42,892 nt of DNA from Candidatus Fonsibacter sp. (GCA_018882565.1 VERQ01000002.1:1-42892); one strand, 5' to 3'. Shown: positions 19,054 through 30,892, counted from the first letter of the stretch. Translations and numbers: made by a program. Notes: generated by a model not told the origin, from the sequence alone.

Positions 19054-20244
19054 TTGAAAAAATTTAATTCTGTTTCTGACTTAGTCAGAGATCTTCAGCC
19101 AGTAAATCCTGTATATTGCATTCGACCAGAAAGTATAAAACTGGCTTGTAATTTTTTTGTAAATAATTTTCCGGGGAAACCCCTATACGCTGTAAAAACA
19201 AATCCTCACAAAAGTGTTATCAAACACATCTATCAAAATGGAATCACAAATTTTGATGTAGCCTCTCTAGAAGAAATCAAATTAGTTAATTCGATTGCAA
19301 AAGATGCAAAACTTTATTTCATGCACACAGTAAAAAATAGAAAGAGTATCGAAGAAGCATATTTTAATTATGGGGTGAGAGATTTTTCTTTTGATACAAA
19401 AGATGAATTAATTAAAATTTTTGAAGCAACTAAGGATGCAAAAGATTTAACTTTATATTTAAGAATATTTGTTTCTAATGAACATTCTGAAATTGATCTT
19501 TCAAAAAAATTCGGAGCTTCTACTACCGAAGCTATTGGATTGATAAAATTAGTAAGACCGCTTGTTAAAAAACTTGGAGTAAGTTTCCACGTTGGTTCAC
19601 AGTGTATGCATCCTGTGTCTTACTCAAAAGGAATTAAAGAAATTGGAAATATAATTACAAAATCAGGAATTACTCCTGACATTATAAATGTAGGCGGAGG
19701 ATTTCCGTCTAAGTATCCAGATCTATATCCTCAGCCATTAGAAAATTACATGGAAGAAATTAAAAAAGCAGTAAACAAATTAAATTTACCTAAACAACCA
19801 GAATTAATTTGCGAACCAGGTAGAGCTATTGTTGCAGAAAGTGGTTCTACTATTGTTAAAGTGGAACTTAGAAAAAAACAAAGTCTTTATATTAATGATG
19901 GAACTTACGGATCTTTATTTGATGCTGGGTTTCCAAATTTTATTTTTCCAACAAAAGTTATCGATACTGGAAAAGATTTAAGCAGACGTTTAACTCCTTT
20001 TAATTTCTACGGCCCAACGTGCGATAGTATGGATTTTATGAAAGGTCCTTACATGTTGCCAAATAATTTAAAAGAAGGCGATTATATAGAGATTGGACAA
20101 TTAGGAAGTTACGGTTTAACTTTCAGAACTAAATTTAACGGCTTTTACTCAGATGACATTTTCGAAATCGAAGATAAACCAATAATGTCTGTTTATCAAA
20201 ATGAACAAGATGAGGAATACAAAAGCAATTATCTTGTTGCTTAA
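19054..20244 (+). CDS. Fold-III PLP amino acid decarboxylase (ornithine decarboxylase type)
   Basis: The 396-residue protein belongs to the alanine-racemase-fold decarboxylases (ODC, ODC/LDC, DAPDC). PLP lysine is K48 (YAVKTNP), the ring-stacking histidine H179 (HVGSQ), the phosphate loop is GGGFP, then EPGR, and the second active-site segment GPTCD has C323 as in eukaryotic-type ODC. Ornithine to putrescine is the likely reaction; lysine or arginine cannot be excluded. The start is a TTG at 19054: a stop codon lies three codons upstream and no earlier start exists. AGGA at ~19039 is a distant ribosome site. Its stop overlaps the next start (TAATG). Confidence 0.85.
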   Translation: MKKFNSVSDLVRDLQPVNPVYCIRPESIKLACNFFVNNFPGKPLYAVKTNPHKSVIKHIYQNGITNFDVASLEEIKLVNSIAKDAKLYFMHTVKNRKSIEEAYFNYGVRDFSFDTKDELIKIFEATKDAKDLTLYLRIFVSNEHSEIDLSKKFGASTTEAIGLIKLVRPLVKKLGVSFHVGSQCMHPVSYSKGIKEIGNIITKSGITPDIINVGGGFPSKYPDLYPQPLENYMEEIKKAVNKLNLPKQPELICEPGRAIVAESGSTIVKVELRKKQSLYINDGTYGSLFDAGFPNFIFPTKVIDTGKDLSRRLTPFNFYGPTCDSMDFMKGPYMLPNNLKEGDYIEIGQLGSYGLTFRTKFNGFYSDDIFEIEDKPIMSVYQNEQDEEYKSNYLVA

Positions 20245-21290
20245 TGAACAAATCCTCAAATTCAACTATAGGTCACAACAAATCTAGCTTTTTAGATAAA
20301 GCAATCGAGCACATAGATATTACCTCTTTTGATGCAAGGCCCATCATAGATGCTATGGCTAAGATGTCTTTTACATCTAGAGAAACAGCCAATGCAGCTC
20401 AAATCTATAACGAAATGTTAAACGATAAAAACTGCACTGTTTTCTTAACTTTAGCAGGATCAACTTCTGCTGCGGGATGTATGAAAGTTTATGCCGATCT
20501 AGTTAAAAACAACATGGTTGATGCTATAGTTTCAACAGGAGCATCTATTGTTGATATGGATTTCTTTGAAGCGCTAGGCTTTAAACATTACCAAGGATCT
20601 CAATTCCAAAACGATAATGTATTAAGAGAACATTATATCGATAGAATATATGACACCTACATTGATGAAGACCAACTACAAGCGTGCGATAAGACAGTTG
20701 GCGAAATAGCAGATCAATTAGAACCTAGACCTTATACTTCTCGTGAATTCATAAGAGAAATGGGAAAATATTTAACAAAACATTCAAAGAAGAAAGAATC
20801 TTTAATTCAACTTGCTTACGAAAACGATGTGCCAATATTCTGTCCTGCTTTTACAGATTCTAGTGCTGGATTTGGTTTAGTAATGCATCAAGAAAGAAAT
20901 CCTAAAAAACATTTAACAATTGACTCTATAAGAGATTTTAGAGAACTTACTGAAATTAAAATTAAATCAAAAACTTCAGGTTTATTAATGATCGGTGGTG
21001 GCGTTCCTAAAAACTATATTCAAGACACGGTTATATGTGCTGAGCTTTTAGGAAAAGAAGTTGATATGCATAAATACGCTATACAAATTACTGTTGCTGA
21101 CGTTAGAGATGGAGCGTGTAGTTCTTCTACATTAAAAGAAGCAAGCTCATGGGGAAAAGTAGATACAGCAAGAGAGCAAATGGTTTTCGCTGAAGCAACT
21201 AGCGTTATACCTCTTATAGCAAGCGATGCATTTCATAGAGGCTACTGGAAAAATAGACCTAAAAGGAGTTTTTCTAAATTATTCAAATAA
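20244..21290 (+). CDS. Bacterial deoxyhypusine synthase-like protein
   Basis: This 348-residue protein is clearly of the deoxyhypusine synthase (DHS) family. It keeps the catalytic lysine K256 (GGGVPKNYI, equivalent to K329 of human DHS) and the active-site histidine H215 (MHQERNP). The eukaryotic NAD/spermidine motif TAGG.EED is replaced by TGASIVDMDF, as in the bacterial branch. Bacteria lack eIF5A, so the enzyme probably moves an aminobutyl group onto a diamine, making homospermidine or a relative. It is coupled to the decarboxylase upstream by a 1-base overlap and followed 3 bases later by aguB. Polyamine function is well supported by context; the exact product is not. Confidence 0.85.
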   Translation: MNKSSNSTIGHNKSSFLDKAIEHIDITSFDARPIIDAMAKMSFTSRETANAAQIYNEMLNDKNCTVFLTLAGSTSAAGCMKVYADLVKNNMVDAIVSTGASIVDMDFFEALGFKHYQGSQFQNDNVLREHYIDRIYDTYIDEDQLQACDKTVGEIADQLEPRPYTSREFIREMGKYLTKHSKKKESLIQLAYENDVPIFCPAFTDSSAGFGLVMHQERNPKKHLTIDSIRDFRELTEIKIKSKTSGLLMIGGGVPKNYIQDTVICAELLGKEVDMHKYAIQITVADVRDGACSSSTLKEASSWGKVDTAREQMVFAEATSVIPLIASDAFHRGYWKNRPKRSFSKLFK

Positions 21291-21293
21291 ACA

Positions 21294-22175
21294 ATGTCTT
21301 CACTAACTAAAGTAGCTTTGGTGCAGATGAAGATGGACGCTGATCCAAAAAAAAATCTCTCTAAAGCCATTGAAAAAATAAAATTAGCGAAAAAGAAAGG
21401 TGCACAAATTGTTTGTTTGCCTGAACTATTTCTAACGCATTATTTTTGCCAAGAAGAAAATCACGATAACTTTGCAATAGCAGAGAAGATACCTGGAAAA
21501 ACTACAAATGCATTATGCGAGTTAGCAAAAAAAATAAGCGTAATAATAATTGTTCCACTTTTTGAAAAGAAAGTTTCAGGCCTTTATCATAACTCATGCG
21601 TTGTGATTGATGAAAAAGGAAAGATTTTTGGTCACTATAGAAAAATGCACATTCCTGATGATCCTCAATATTATGAAAAATTTTATTTCACACCAGGTGA
21701 TTTAGGTTTTAAAAGTTTCAACACTAAGCACGGTACGATTGGAACTTTAATATGCTGGGATCAATGGTTTCCAGAAGCAGCACGTTTAACGGCTCTAAAA
21801 GGTGCAGAAATCATATTTTATCCAACAGCAATAGGCTGGCATTTACGTGAAAAGAAAGAATTTGGTAAATCACAATTAAATGCATGGCTTACAATTCAAA
21901 GATCGCACGCGATAGCAAATGGGGTATTTGTAGTTTCTGTTAACAGAGTAGGTATTGAAGGAAAAAAAGATAAATCTATCGAATTTTGGGGTAATTCAAT
22001 TGTATTTGACCCTAATGGAAATATTATTGCAGAAGCTAGCAATGACAAGGAAGAGATAATTATCTGTAATATTGATCTAAGCAAAGTTGAAAAAGTAAGA
22101 CAACATTGGCCATTCTTAAGAGATAGAAGAATTGATCAATACCATGGTCTATTAAAAAATCCTTCCGATGAATGA
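21294..22175 (+). CDS. aguB: N-carbamoylputrescine amidase
   Basis: This 293-residue nitrilase-family enzyme has the catalytic triad E44 (CLPELF), K117 (RKMHIPDD) and C154 (ICWDQWFPEAAR). The segments around the cysteine and HLREKKEFG match AguB, which splits N-carbamoylputrescine into putrescine, CO2 and ammonia. It overlaps the agmatine deiminase gene by 8 bases (ATGAATGA), which supports the assignment because the two enzymes act in sequence. Confidence 0.93.
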   Translation: MSSLTKVALVQMKMDADPKKNLSKAIEKIKLAKKKGAQIVCLPELFLTHYFCQEENHDNFAIAEKIPGKTTNALCELAKKISVIIIVPLFEKKVSGLYHNSCVVIDEKGKIFGHYRKMHIPDDPQYYEKFYFTPGDLGFKSFNTKHGTIGTLICWDQWFPEAARLTALKGAEIIFYPTAIGWHLREKKEFGKSQLNAWLTIQRSHAIANGVFVVSVNRVGIEGKKDKSIEFWGNSIVFDPNGNIIAEASNDKEEIIICNIDLSKVEKVRQHWPFLRDRRIDQYHGLLKNPSDE

Positions 22176-23238
22176 AAATCTGGCATCCTTGGGTTATAGA
22201 ATGCCGGCAGAGTGGGAAAAGCAAAGCTCCACATGGTTAGCATGGCCACATAATAAAAATGACTGGCCTGATAAATTTGAAAATATTCCATCAACTTTCG
22301 CTAAAATAGCTTCAGCGTTATCTAAGGTTCAAAAAGTTGATATTTTAATTCAATCAAAAGCAGTTAAAAAAAATATTAAGAAAATCTTAATTAAAGAAAA
22401 AACAAATCTAAATAAGGTTAATTTTCATGTCATTAAGACAAATAGAGTTTGGACTAGAGATACGGGACCTATTTTTCTTGTAAATGATCTTTTGAAAAAA
22501 AAGATTATGACTAATTTTCATTTCAATGCGTGGGCAAAATATAAAGATTATAATTTTGACAATAATATAAAGCCACAAATAGCAAAAATTAAAAATATAG
22601 AATTGATAGATATAAAAGCAAAAATTAAAAATAAAGTTAAAGATATTATATTGGAAGGTGGTGCGATTGACGTAAATGGAAAAGGAACTTTAATTGCAAC
22701 AAAAGAATGCTTATTAAGTAAAATTCAAGAAAGAAATCCTGGGCTAAGTAGAGAAAAATTAGAAATAATCTTAAGCGAAAGTCTAAATATCAAAAATTTT
22801 ATATGGCTTAATAAAGGTATTGTTGGTGATGATACACACGGTCATATCGATGACATCACAAGATTTTTTGAAGATGATAAAATATTTACAGCAATGGAAT
22901 ATAAAAAAAATGATGAAAATTATTCAGCTTTAAATGAAAATTTAAAAATCTTAAAAAAATCTAGAAATCATTTAGGCAAACAAAATACAATTGTAGAAAT
23001 ACCAATGCCATCACCTTTAATTATAGACGATACAAGAGTGCCTGCTAGCTACTTAAATTTTTATATAGCTAATAAAATTGTACTATTACCAATCTTTGAA
23101 GATAAAAATGATGATAAAGCTTTTCAAATTTTAGAAAGACATTTTAAAGACAGAAAAATTATACCAATTAACTGTCGTGATCTTATTTGGGGATTTGGAG
23201 CAATTCATTGCATGACCCAACAAGAGCCAGCTATATAA
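22168..23238 (+). CDS. aguA: Agmatine deiminase
   Basis: AguA converts agmatine to N-carbamoylputrescine and ammonia. The 356-residue protein shows the family N-terminus RMPAEWEKQSSTWLAWPH, the RDTGPIF segment, the histidines H224 and H226 in DDTHGHIDD and the nucleophile C348 in AIHCMTQQEPA. It is the last gene of the polyamine operon, and its stop overlaps the end of regB by 8 bases. No arginine decarboxylase (speA) is in the window, so agmatine must come from elsewhere in the genome or from outside. Confidence 0.95.
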   Translation: MNENLASLGYRMPAEWEKQSSTWLAWPHNKNDWPDKFENIPSTFAKIASALSKVQKVDILIQSKAVKKNIKKILIKEKTNLNKVNFHVIKTNRVWTRDTGPIFLVNDLLKKKIMTNFHFNAWAKYKDYNFDNNIKPQIAKIKNIELIDIKAKIKNKVKDIILEGGAIDVNGKGTLIATKECLLSKIQERNPGLSREKLEIILSESLNIKNFIWLNKGIVGDDTHGHIDDITRFFEDDKIFTAMEYKKNDENYSALNENLKILKKSRNHLGKQNTIVEIPMPSPLIIDDTRVPASYLNFYIANKIVLLPIFEDKNDDKAFQILERHFKDRKIIPINCRDLIWGFGAIHCMTQQEPAI

Positions 23239-24523
23239 GTTTTAAATTAACTAAATCTTTTTTTTGCCAGAATATGTCAACTGCAGCACCTTTATTTTCT
23301 AAATTATAGAAATTAATAGTAGCAGATAATCTTTCTAAAAAAACTTTTGCTATAAAAATGCCAAGGCCCATTCCTTCTTTATTGTTATCGAGATCTCTTT
23401 TATTAATATAAGGCTCTCCTAAAAATCCTAATATTTGTTTTGAAAAACCTACACCATCATCTTCAATTTTTATTCTCAACTCATCTTCATTTGATAATAA
23501 AAAAATCTCAATTTTATTTGAAGAAAATTTTAAAGCATTATCAATAATATTCTTAAGACTATAAATAATCTCAATTTTTTTGGTAATTAAATAATCTTTT
23601 CTATAAGCTTCTGAATTAATAATAATTTTTTTCTTACTTAGATCTTTAAATGAATCAACAATTTCATGAACGATAATTTTAAATGACGCTTTATCAAAAA
23701 ATTTATCCTCTTTTTCCGTATAAGGATTTTTTGATATCTGCTTTAATATATCGCTGCATCTTTTAGATTGGGAAATAAGCAAATCTAAATCTTGATTAAA
23801 CTTCTTATTTACTCCTATTTCTTTTTTTAACTCTTTAGCAACTAACGATATCGTATTCAAAGGAGTTCCTAACTCATGAGCCGCTGCTGCTGCAAGGCCT
23901 CCTAAAGATTTTAATTCTTGCTCCCTTAAAAAGATCTGTTGCAAAACGTTAAAAGCATCATTTCTTTGTGCGCTTTCCATCGCTAATCTTTGTGAATAAA
24001 TAGCTAAAAATATTATCGCCGTACATAATGCTAATGCTGATCCTAAAATATAAAACTTTGGAAATAGGTAATTATTTTCAAGTCCAGGTAATTCAAAATA
24101 AAAGAATGATAATATAATAATTAATACGATTGATAAAAAACCTATAAGAACACTACTTCTTAGATTTAAAAATCCTGCAGCAATTGTAATTGGTGCAACA
24201 ATTAATATTGAAAAGGGATTGGTTAACCCACCAGTTAAAAATAACAATCCGAATAGCTGAAATAAATCATAGAGAATGCTAAAAGTGGCTTGTTTATTGG
24301 ATAATAAGTCCGTTTTTTTTGATCTCAGTTTAAGGAAAATATTAAGAAAAAAAGAAAACAAAACTAATAAATAACAATACCCAATATTAAAACTAAAATT
24401 TAAATAAAAATATACAATCGATATTGTTGTAAACTGTCCAAGAATCGCAACCCAACGAATGTTGATTAGTGTTAAAAGTTTTATCTGATTATCATTTAGC
24501 TCTGGTAGTTTTGCTAAATTCAT
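23231..24523 (-). CDS. regB: RegB/PrrB redox sensor histidine kinase
   Basis: The 430-residue kinase has about six membrane helices in its first 180 residues. It contains the RegB ubiquinone-binding heptad GGLTNPF (residues 98-104), the H-box with phospho-acceptor H216 (AAHELGTPLNT) and, shortly after, C256 in RCSDIL, at the place of the redox-active cysteine of RegB. The ATP-binding lobe includes GMGLGIFIAKVF. All redox-sensing features known for the family are therefore kept. It starts 4 bases after gyrB and so is likely cotranscribed with it; its partner regA is a separate gene about 4.3 kb away. Confidence 0.93.
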   Translation of the reverse strand: MNLAKLPELNDNQIKLLTLINIRWVAILGQFTTISIVYFYLNFSFNIGYCYLLVLFSFFLNIFLKLRSKKTDLLSNKQATFSILYDLFQLFGLLFLTGGLTNPFSILIVAPITIAAGFLNLRSSVLIGFLSIVLIIILSFFYFELPGLENNYLFPKFYILGSALALCTAIIFLAIYSQRLAMESAQRNDAFNVLQQIFLREQELKSLGGLAAAAAHELGTPLNTISLVAKELKKEIGVNKKFNQDLDLLISQSKRCSDILKQISKNPYTEKEDKFFDKASFKIIVHEIVDSFKDLSKKKIIINSEAYRKDYLITKKIEIIYSLKNIIDNALKFSSNKIEIFLLSNEDELRIKIEDDGVGFSKQILGFLGEPYINKRDLDNNKEGMGLGIFIAKVFLERLSATINFYNLENKGAAVDIFWQKKDLVNLKLI

Positions 24524-24527
24524 TAAA

Positions 24528-27080
<2,553 letters not shown>

Positions 27081-27142
27081 TTATGAATTTTTTTTGAAGC
27101 CTTTTATAACATTTTTTATCCCTAATTAGGACAAGGTAATTG

Positions 27143-28222
27143 CTATAATTTTACAAAAAATGCTTTATTTTCAATAGTTTGGAACGGTTGTACGTTAGTT
27201 CCTGTATACCAAGTTTGCATCCCGATTTTTGCAATTTCATCGAAAAAAAGTTCAAGGTTTTTACCGTCAATGTGGGATGCAATTTCATCAAATAAAAGTA
27301 TCGAATTTATATTTTTTGATTTCATTAACAAAATAAATGCCAATATTAATGATATTAATATTTTTTTTTGCTCACCCGTTGAGCAAAGGTCAGAATTTAA
27401 TTTAGTTTCCTCATTAAAAAATTCAAAAATATCAAACTGTGGACCTACACTATTTCTTTTTATGATTTGATCAATCTCACGTTTTTCAAAATATTTATTT
27501 TCAAAAAATGTATGGAAGTCTTTTTCGCTAATATTTTGATCTAAATTATAAGAGTTCTTAATATTTAATTTAATTTTTAAAAAATTATTTAATTTTTTTG
27601 AAATAATATTATTAACATCTTTAATAAACGCTCTTCTATAAGTAAAAATATTCCACAATTCATTTATCATTTTCTTTTCTAAAATATTCAACCATTGTAA
27701 GTCTTGATTTTCTTTTAATAATTGAATTCTCTCTTCTGAAAGTTTTTTAAAGTTACTTAAATTTTTTTTATAATCTAAATTGTAATTAGAAATAATTTTG
27801 TCTAGAAATTTTTTTTTAATACTATCTCCTTCGTACATAATTTTATCCATTTGAGGAGTTAACCAAATAAAATTTATATCCTTAAAGACTTCAGCTAAGG
27901 AAGATTTGTTATTATCAATATTTAAATATTTTTTTACTTTATTTTCTTTTGATTCAAAAATTACGTCAACTTTGTAATCTTTTTTTTCATAACTAATTGT
28001 TGTGGAAATAATTGTTTTATCTTTAGAATCTTTTTTTATACAGTCCTCTATTAATGTTCCCCTAATTCCTTTTTTATCGGCAATGAGTGATATAGCCTCT
28101 AATACATTAGTTTTGCCACTACCATTTGGACCAATAATGCAAATGATCGGATGATTAGTTTTGAGCTCGGTAAAAGAATGAGATCTAAAATTCTGTAATT
28201 TTATATCTTTAATTAGGAACAT
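27143..28222 (-). CDS. recF: RecF recombination/repair ATPase
   Basis: RecF is an SMC-like ATPase that loads RecA at gapped DNA and damaged forks. The 359-residue protein has Walker A GPNGSGKTN near residue 32, the ABC-type signature CSTGEQKKI and Walker B LLFDEIASH. It sits in the classical dnaA-dnaN-recF-gyrB order, 4 bases after dnaN. Confidence 0.95.
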   Translation of the reverse strand: MFLIKDIKLQNFRSHSFTELKTNHPIICIIGPNGSGKTNVLEAISLIADKKGIRGTLIEDCIKKDSKDKTIISTTISYEKKDYKVDVIFESKENKVKKYLNIDNNKSSLAEVFKDINFIWLTPQMDKIMYEGDSIKKKFLDKIISNYNLDYKKNLSNFKKLSEERIQLLKENQDLQWLNILEKKMINELWNIFTYRRAFIKDVNNIISKKLNNFLKIKLNIKNSYNLDQNISEKDFHTFFENKYFEKREIDQIIKRNSVGPQFDIFEFFNEETKLNSDLCSTGEQKKILISLILAFILLMKSKNINSILLFDEIASHIDGKNLELFFDEIAKIGMQTWYTGTNVQPFQTIENKAFFVKL

Positions 28223-28226
28223 TTAA

Positions 28227-29342
28227 TCATGCCACTCTCATTGGCATGATAACATGTAAACTATTAATATCTGCAGGATCGTGAATTAATACCGGAGATG
28301 ACGGATCTTTAGCATAAATCATCATATTTTTATCTTCAATAACACCGCCTACATCAATTAAATATTTAGAATTAAAACCAATTTCTAAATCTGGGCCGCT
28401 GTAACTTAAAATAATTTCTTCAACACCGTCACCTGCGCTAGGATCATTAACTAACAATTTTAAAATATCTTTATTCACAACAAGTTTTAAAGTCCCCTTA
28501 CGATCAGATGACAATGAGTTAATCCTATCAATAGTAGAAATAAATGATGATAAGTTGACTGTTATCTTGTTGCTATTATCCGTTGGTATTACTTTTGAAT
28601 AATCTGGGAATCTACCATCAATAACTTTAGAAATTAAAGTTATATCATTTATTGTAAATCTTATTTTAGTTTTGCTTGCAGTGATCTTAATTTCTGAATT
28701 CTCTTCCTGAAGTATAGTAACTAGCTCAAATAATGTTTTTTTAGGTAAAATAACAGCTTCAAAAGCCACATCTTTATCTAATACTAATCTGCTTTTTGAT
28801 AATCTGTGCCCATCAGTTGCAACTGCTGAAAGATATAATTGATTATTCTCATTTGTTTTATGCAGGTAAATTCCATTTAAATAATGCCTAGTTTCATCGT
28901 TTGAAATTGCAAACTTAGTCTTATTAAGTAATTTTAAAAATACTGATGAACTAATTGCAAGAGCTTCTCCTTCAACATCGTCTTGAGTAATTGGAAAATC
29001 TTTCGGCGGTAAACATTTTAAATTAAAATTTGATTTTGCTGAAATTAAAGAAAGCTGACCTTCAGTTTTTTGGGAAATTAGTATTTCTGAGCCTGATGGT
29101 AATTTTCTAACTAAATCATAGATAACTTGTGCTGTTGTAGTTGTTGAACCCTCAGTAATAATTTCGCCTTTAATAACTTCAATAATAATAATATCTAAAT
29201 CTGTAGCAGAGATTGTAATTTTGCCATTAGAAGCATCTAATAAAACGTTAGCTAATATTGGAATAGTATTTTTTTTCTCAACTATTCCTTGGATATGTGA
29301 GAGGCTTTTAAGAAAAAGATCTCTATTTAACTTTAGTTCCAT
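28227..29342 (-). CDS. dnaN: DNA polymerase III beta clamp
   Basis: The 371-residue sliding clamp has the expected length and three-domain layout. Visible landmarks are PILANVLLDA near the N-terminus, TDGHRLSK in the middle domain and the C-terminal VIMPMRV, which forms part of the partner-binding pocket. Its ATG overlaps the last base of the dnaA stop codon (TAATG), so dnaA and dnaN are translationally coupled. Confidence 0.97.
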   Translation of the reverse strand: MELKLNRDLFLKSLSHIQGIVEKKNTIPILANVLLDASNGKITISATDLDIIIIEVIKGEIITEGSTTTTAQVIYDLVRKLPSGSEILISQKTEGQLSLISAKSNFNLKCLPPKDFPITQDDVEGEALAISSSVFLKLLNKTKFAISNDETRHYLNGIYLHKTNENNQLYLSAVATDGHRLSKSRLVLDKDVAFEAVILPKKTLFELVTILQEENSEIKITASKTKIRFTINDITLISKVIDGRFPDYSKVIPTDNSNKITVNLSSFISTIDRINSLSSDRKGTLKLVVNKDILKLLVNDPSAGDGVEEIILSYSGPDLEIGFNSKYLIDVGGVIEDKNMMIYAKDPSSPVLIHDPADINSLHVIMPMRVA

Positions 29343-30736
29343 TAAACAGTTTTTGTTAATTTTTGATTAAGATCCTTAACTTCATTTTCAAAGTTTTTAT
29401 CTTGAATCATTAACTCTTCTACTTTTTTAATCGCATGAATAACAGTTGTGTGATCTCTGCCAGAAAATCTTCTGCCAATATCAGGTAAAGATTTTGTAGT
29501 CATTTTCTTAGATAAATACATTGCAATTTGTCTTGGTCTTGCAACAGATCTTGATCTTCTTGATGACATAAAATCATGCATCGAAATATTATAATAAGAA
29601 ACTACAGTTTTTTGTATATCTTCTATAGTGATATTGGTCTCAATTTTATTCAAAGAATCTCGTAAAATACTCTTTGCTTCTGCCACAGAGATCTTTCTAT
29701 TATTTATATTTAGATAAGCCGCTATTCTATTAAATGCACCTATCATTTCTCTAACGCTAAGTTTTAATTCATTGGCTATAAAATTAATAACCTCATCATC
29801 AATAGCAATATTTCTTTCTGAAGCATGAAATTCTTTTAAACATCTTTGTTTTAAAATTTTAACTCTTTGTTCAAAATCAGGACTTTGAATATCAACAACT
29901 AGACCGCCTGACAGTCTAGATTTAATTCTATCTTGTATTCTATCAAGTTCATTTGGTGGCCTGTCACAAGAAATAACTATTTGTGAACCCGATTCTATTA
30001 ATGCATTAAAAGTGTGGAAGAATTCTTCTTGAGTTACATCTTTTCCGCTTACAAATTGTATATCATCTATAATTAAAACTTTTGCACTTCTAAAAATATC
30101 TTTAAATTTTACAACATCGTTATTTTTTATAGATCTAACAAATTGGTACATGAACCTTTCTGCAGACACATAAATAACTTTGTCTATTTTTTTTAATAAC
30201 TTATTTCCAATAGCATTTAAAAGGTGAGTCTTTCCTAAACCAACTCCACCATAAATATAAAGCGGATTATATTTATTTAAATTATCAATAATTCTATTAG
30301 CTGCTGTAAAGGCAAGTTCATTGCTTTTCCCAACTATAAAATTATCAAAAACTAATCTTTCATCAATTTTTGAAAGTCCATAACTGCCACTATCTTGAAT
30401 GAAATCTTTTTTTTCAAAATCAATTACGTTTGATTTGCTGTTGCTCTTTGTTTCAACTCTTTCTGATATCTGAAACTCTATACGAGTAATATTTGCGTCT
30501 TGTTTCTTATATAAATCTAAAATTTTGTCAGCATAATGAGCAACGATCCAATCACGAATAAATCGCGTTTTTACGTTTAGAACTAAAGTATTAAAATTTA
30601 TCTTAGTGAAACTAATATTTTGTAACCAACTTGTGTAGACATCTTTACCGTAAAGTCCTAGCAGAGATTGTTGTAGTGAATCCCATCTCGCTTTATCGTT
30701 ACTAAAATTATCTTTAAGACTTGTTTGGTTTGTCAT
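29342..30736 (-). CDS. dnaA: Replication initiator DnaA
   Basis: DnaA opens the replication origin. The 464-residue protein has all domains: N-terminal interaction domain I, a short linker, AAA+ domain III with Walker A GGVGLGKTH and Walker B LIIDDIQ, and DNA-binding domain IV with the signature GRDHTTVIHA. It heads the dnaA-dnaN-recF-gyrB-regB series. The 156 bases upstream contain no cluster of DnaA boxes, so this is probably not the replication origin, and no strong promoter is evident there. Confidence 0.97.
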   Translation of the reverse strand: MTNQTSLKDNFSNDKARWDSLQQSLLGLYGKDVYTSWLQNISFTKINFNTLVLNVKTRFIRDWIVAHYADKILDLYKKQDANITRIEFQISERVETKSNSKSNVIDFEKKDFIQDSGSYGLSKIDERLVFDNFIVGKSNELAFTAANRIIDNLNKYNPLYIYGGVGLGKTHLLNAIGNKLLKKIDKVIYVSAERFMYQFVRSIKNNDVVKFKDIFRSAKVLIIDDIQFVSGKDVTQEEFFHTFNALIESGSQIVISCDRPPNELDRIQDRIKSRLSGGLVVDIQSPDFEQRVKILKQRCLKEFHASERNIAIDDEVINFIANELKLSVREMIGAFNRIAAYLNINNRKISVAEAKSILRDSLNKIETNITIEDIQKTVVSYYNISMHDFMSSRRSRSVARPRQIAMYLSKKMTTKSLPDIGRRFSGRDHTTVIHAIKKVEELMIQDKNFENEVKDLNQKLTKTV

Positions 30737-30849
30737 TTGAACTTACTTTAAAAAAAGAAGTGTGTTTTATTTTTTTAAATCTGTAAATACAAGAAAAGAA
30801 TTTAATATTTTTAATTTTCAACTTGAGAGTTTAAACTTTTTAGTTGTCG

Positions 30850-30882
30850 AGAAAAAAATAATTATCAACTTAAGATTGATAA
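30850..30882 (-). terminator. Possible intrinsic terminator of rpsT
   Basis: Reading the minus strand, TTATCAA and TTGATAA (arms at 30876-30882 and 30862-30868) form a 7-base-pair stem with a 7-base loop, beginning 10 bases after the rpsT stop and followed by TTATTTTTTT. Geometry fits a rho-independent terminator, but the stem is nearly all A-T and so weak. The arms also resemble a DnaA box (TTATCAAC, 7 of 9 bases including the next). Confidence 0.4.
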
Positions 30883-30892
30883 AATATTTTTT

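Noticed and set aside
20244-21290. True deoxyhypusine synthase acting on eIF5A
   Set aside because: All other genes are bacterial, bacteria have no eIF5A, and the eukaryotic TAGG.EED motif is replaced.
27121-27130. CCTAATTAGG palindrome upstream of gyrB as an operator
   Set aside because: Perfect 10-base palindromes are expected dozens of times in a window this long, and nothing else supports it.
30737-30892. Replication origin upstream of dnaA
   Set aside because: Only one or two DnaA-box-like sequences (TTATCAAC) occur, as arms of a hairpin that fits an rpsT terminator, and alphaproteobacterial origins are often not at dnaA.
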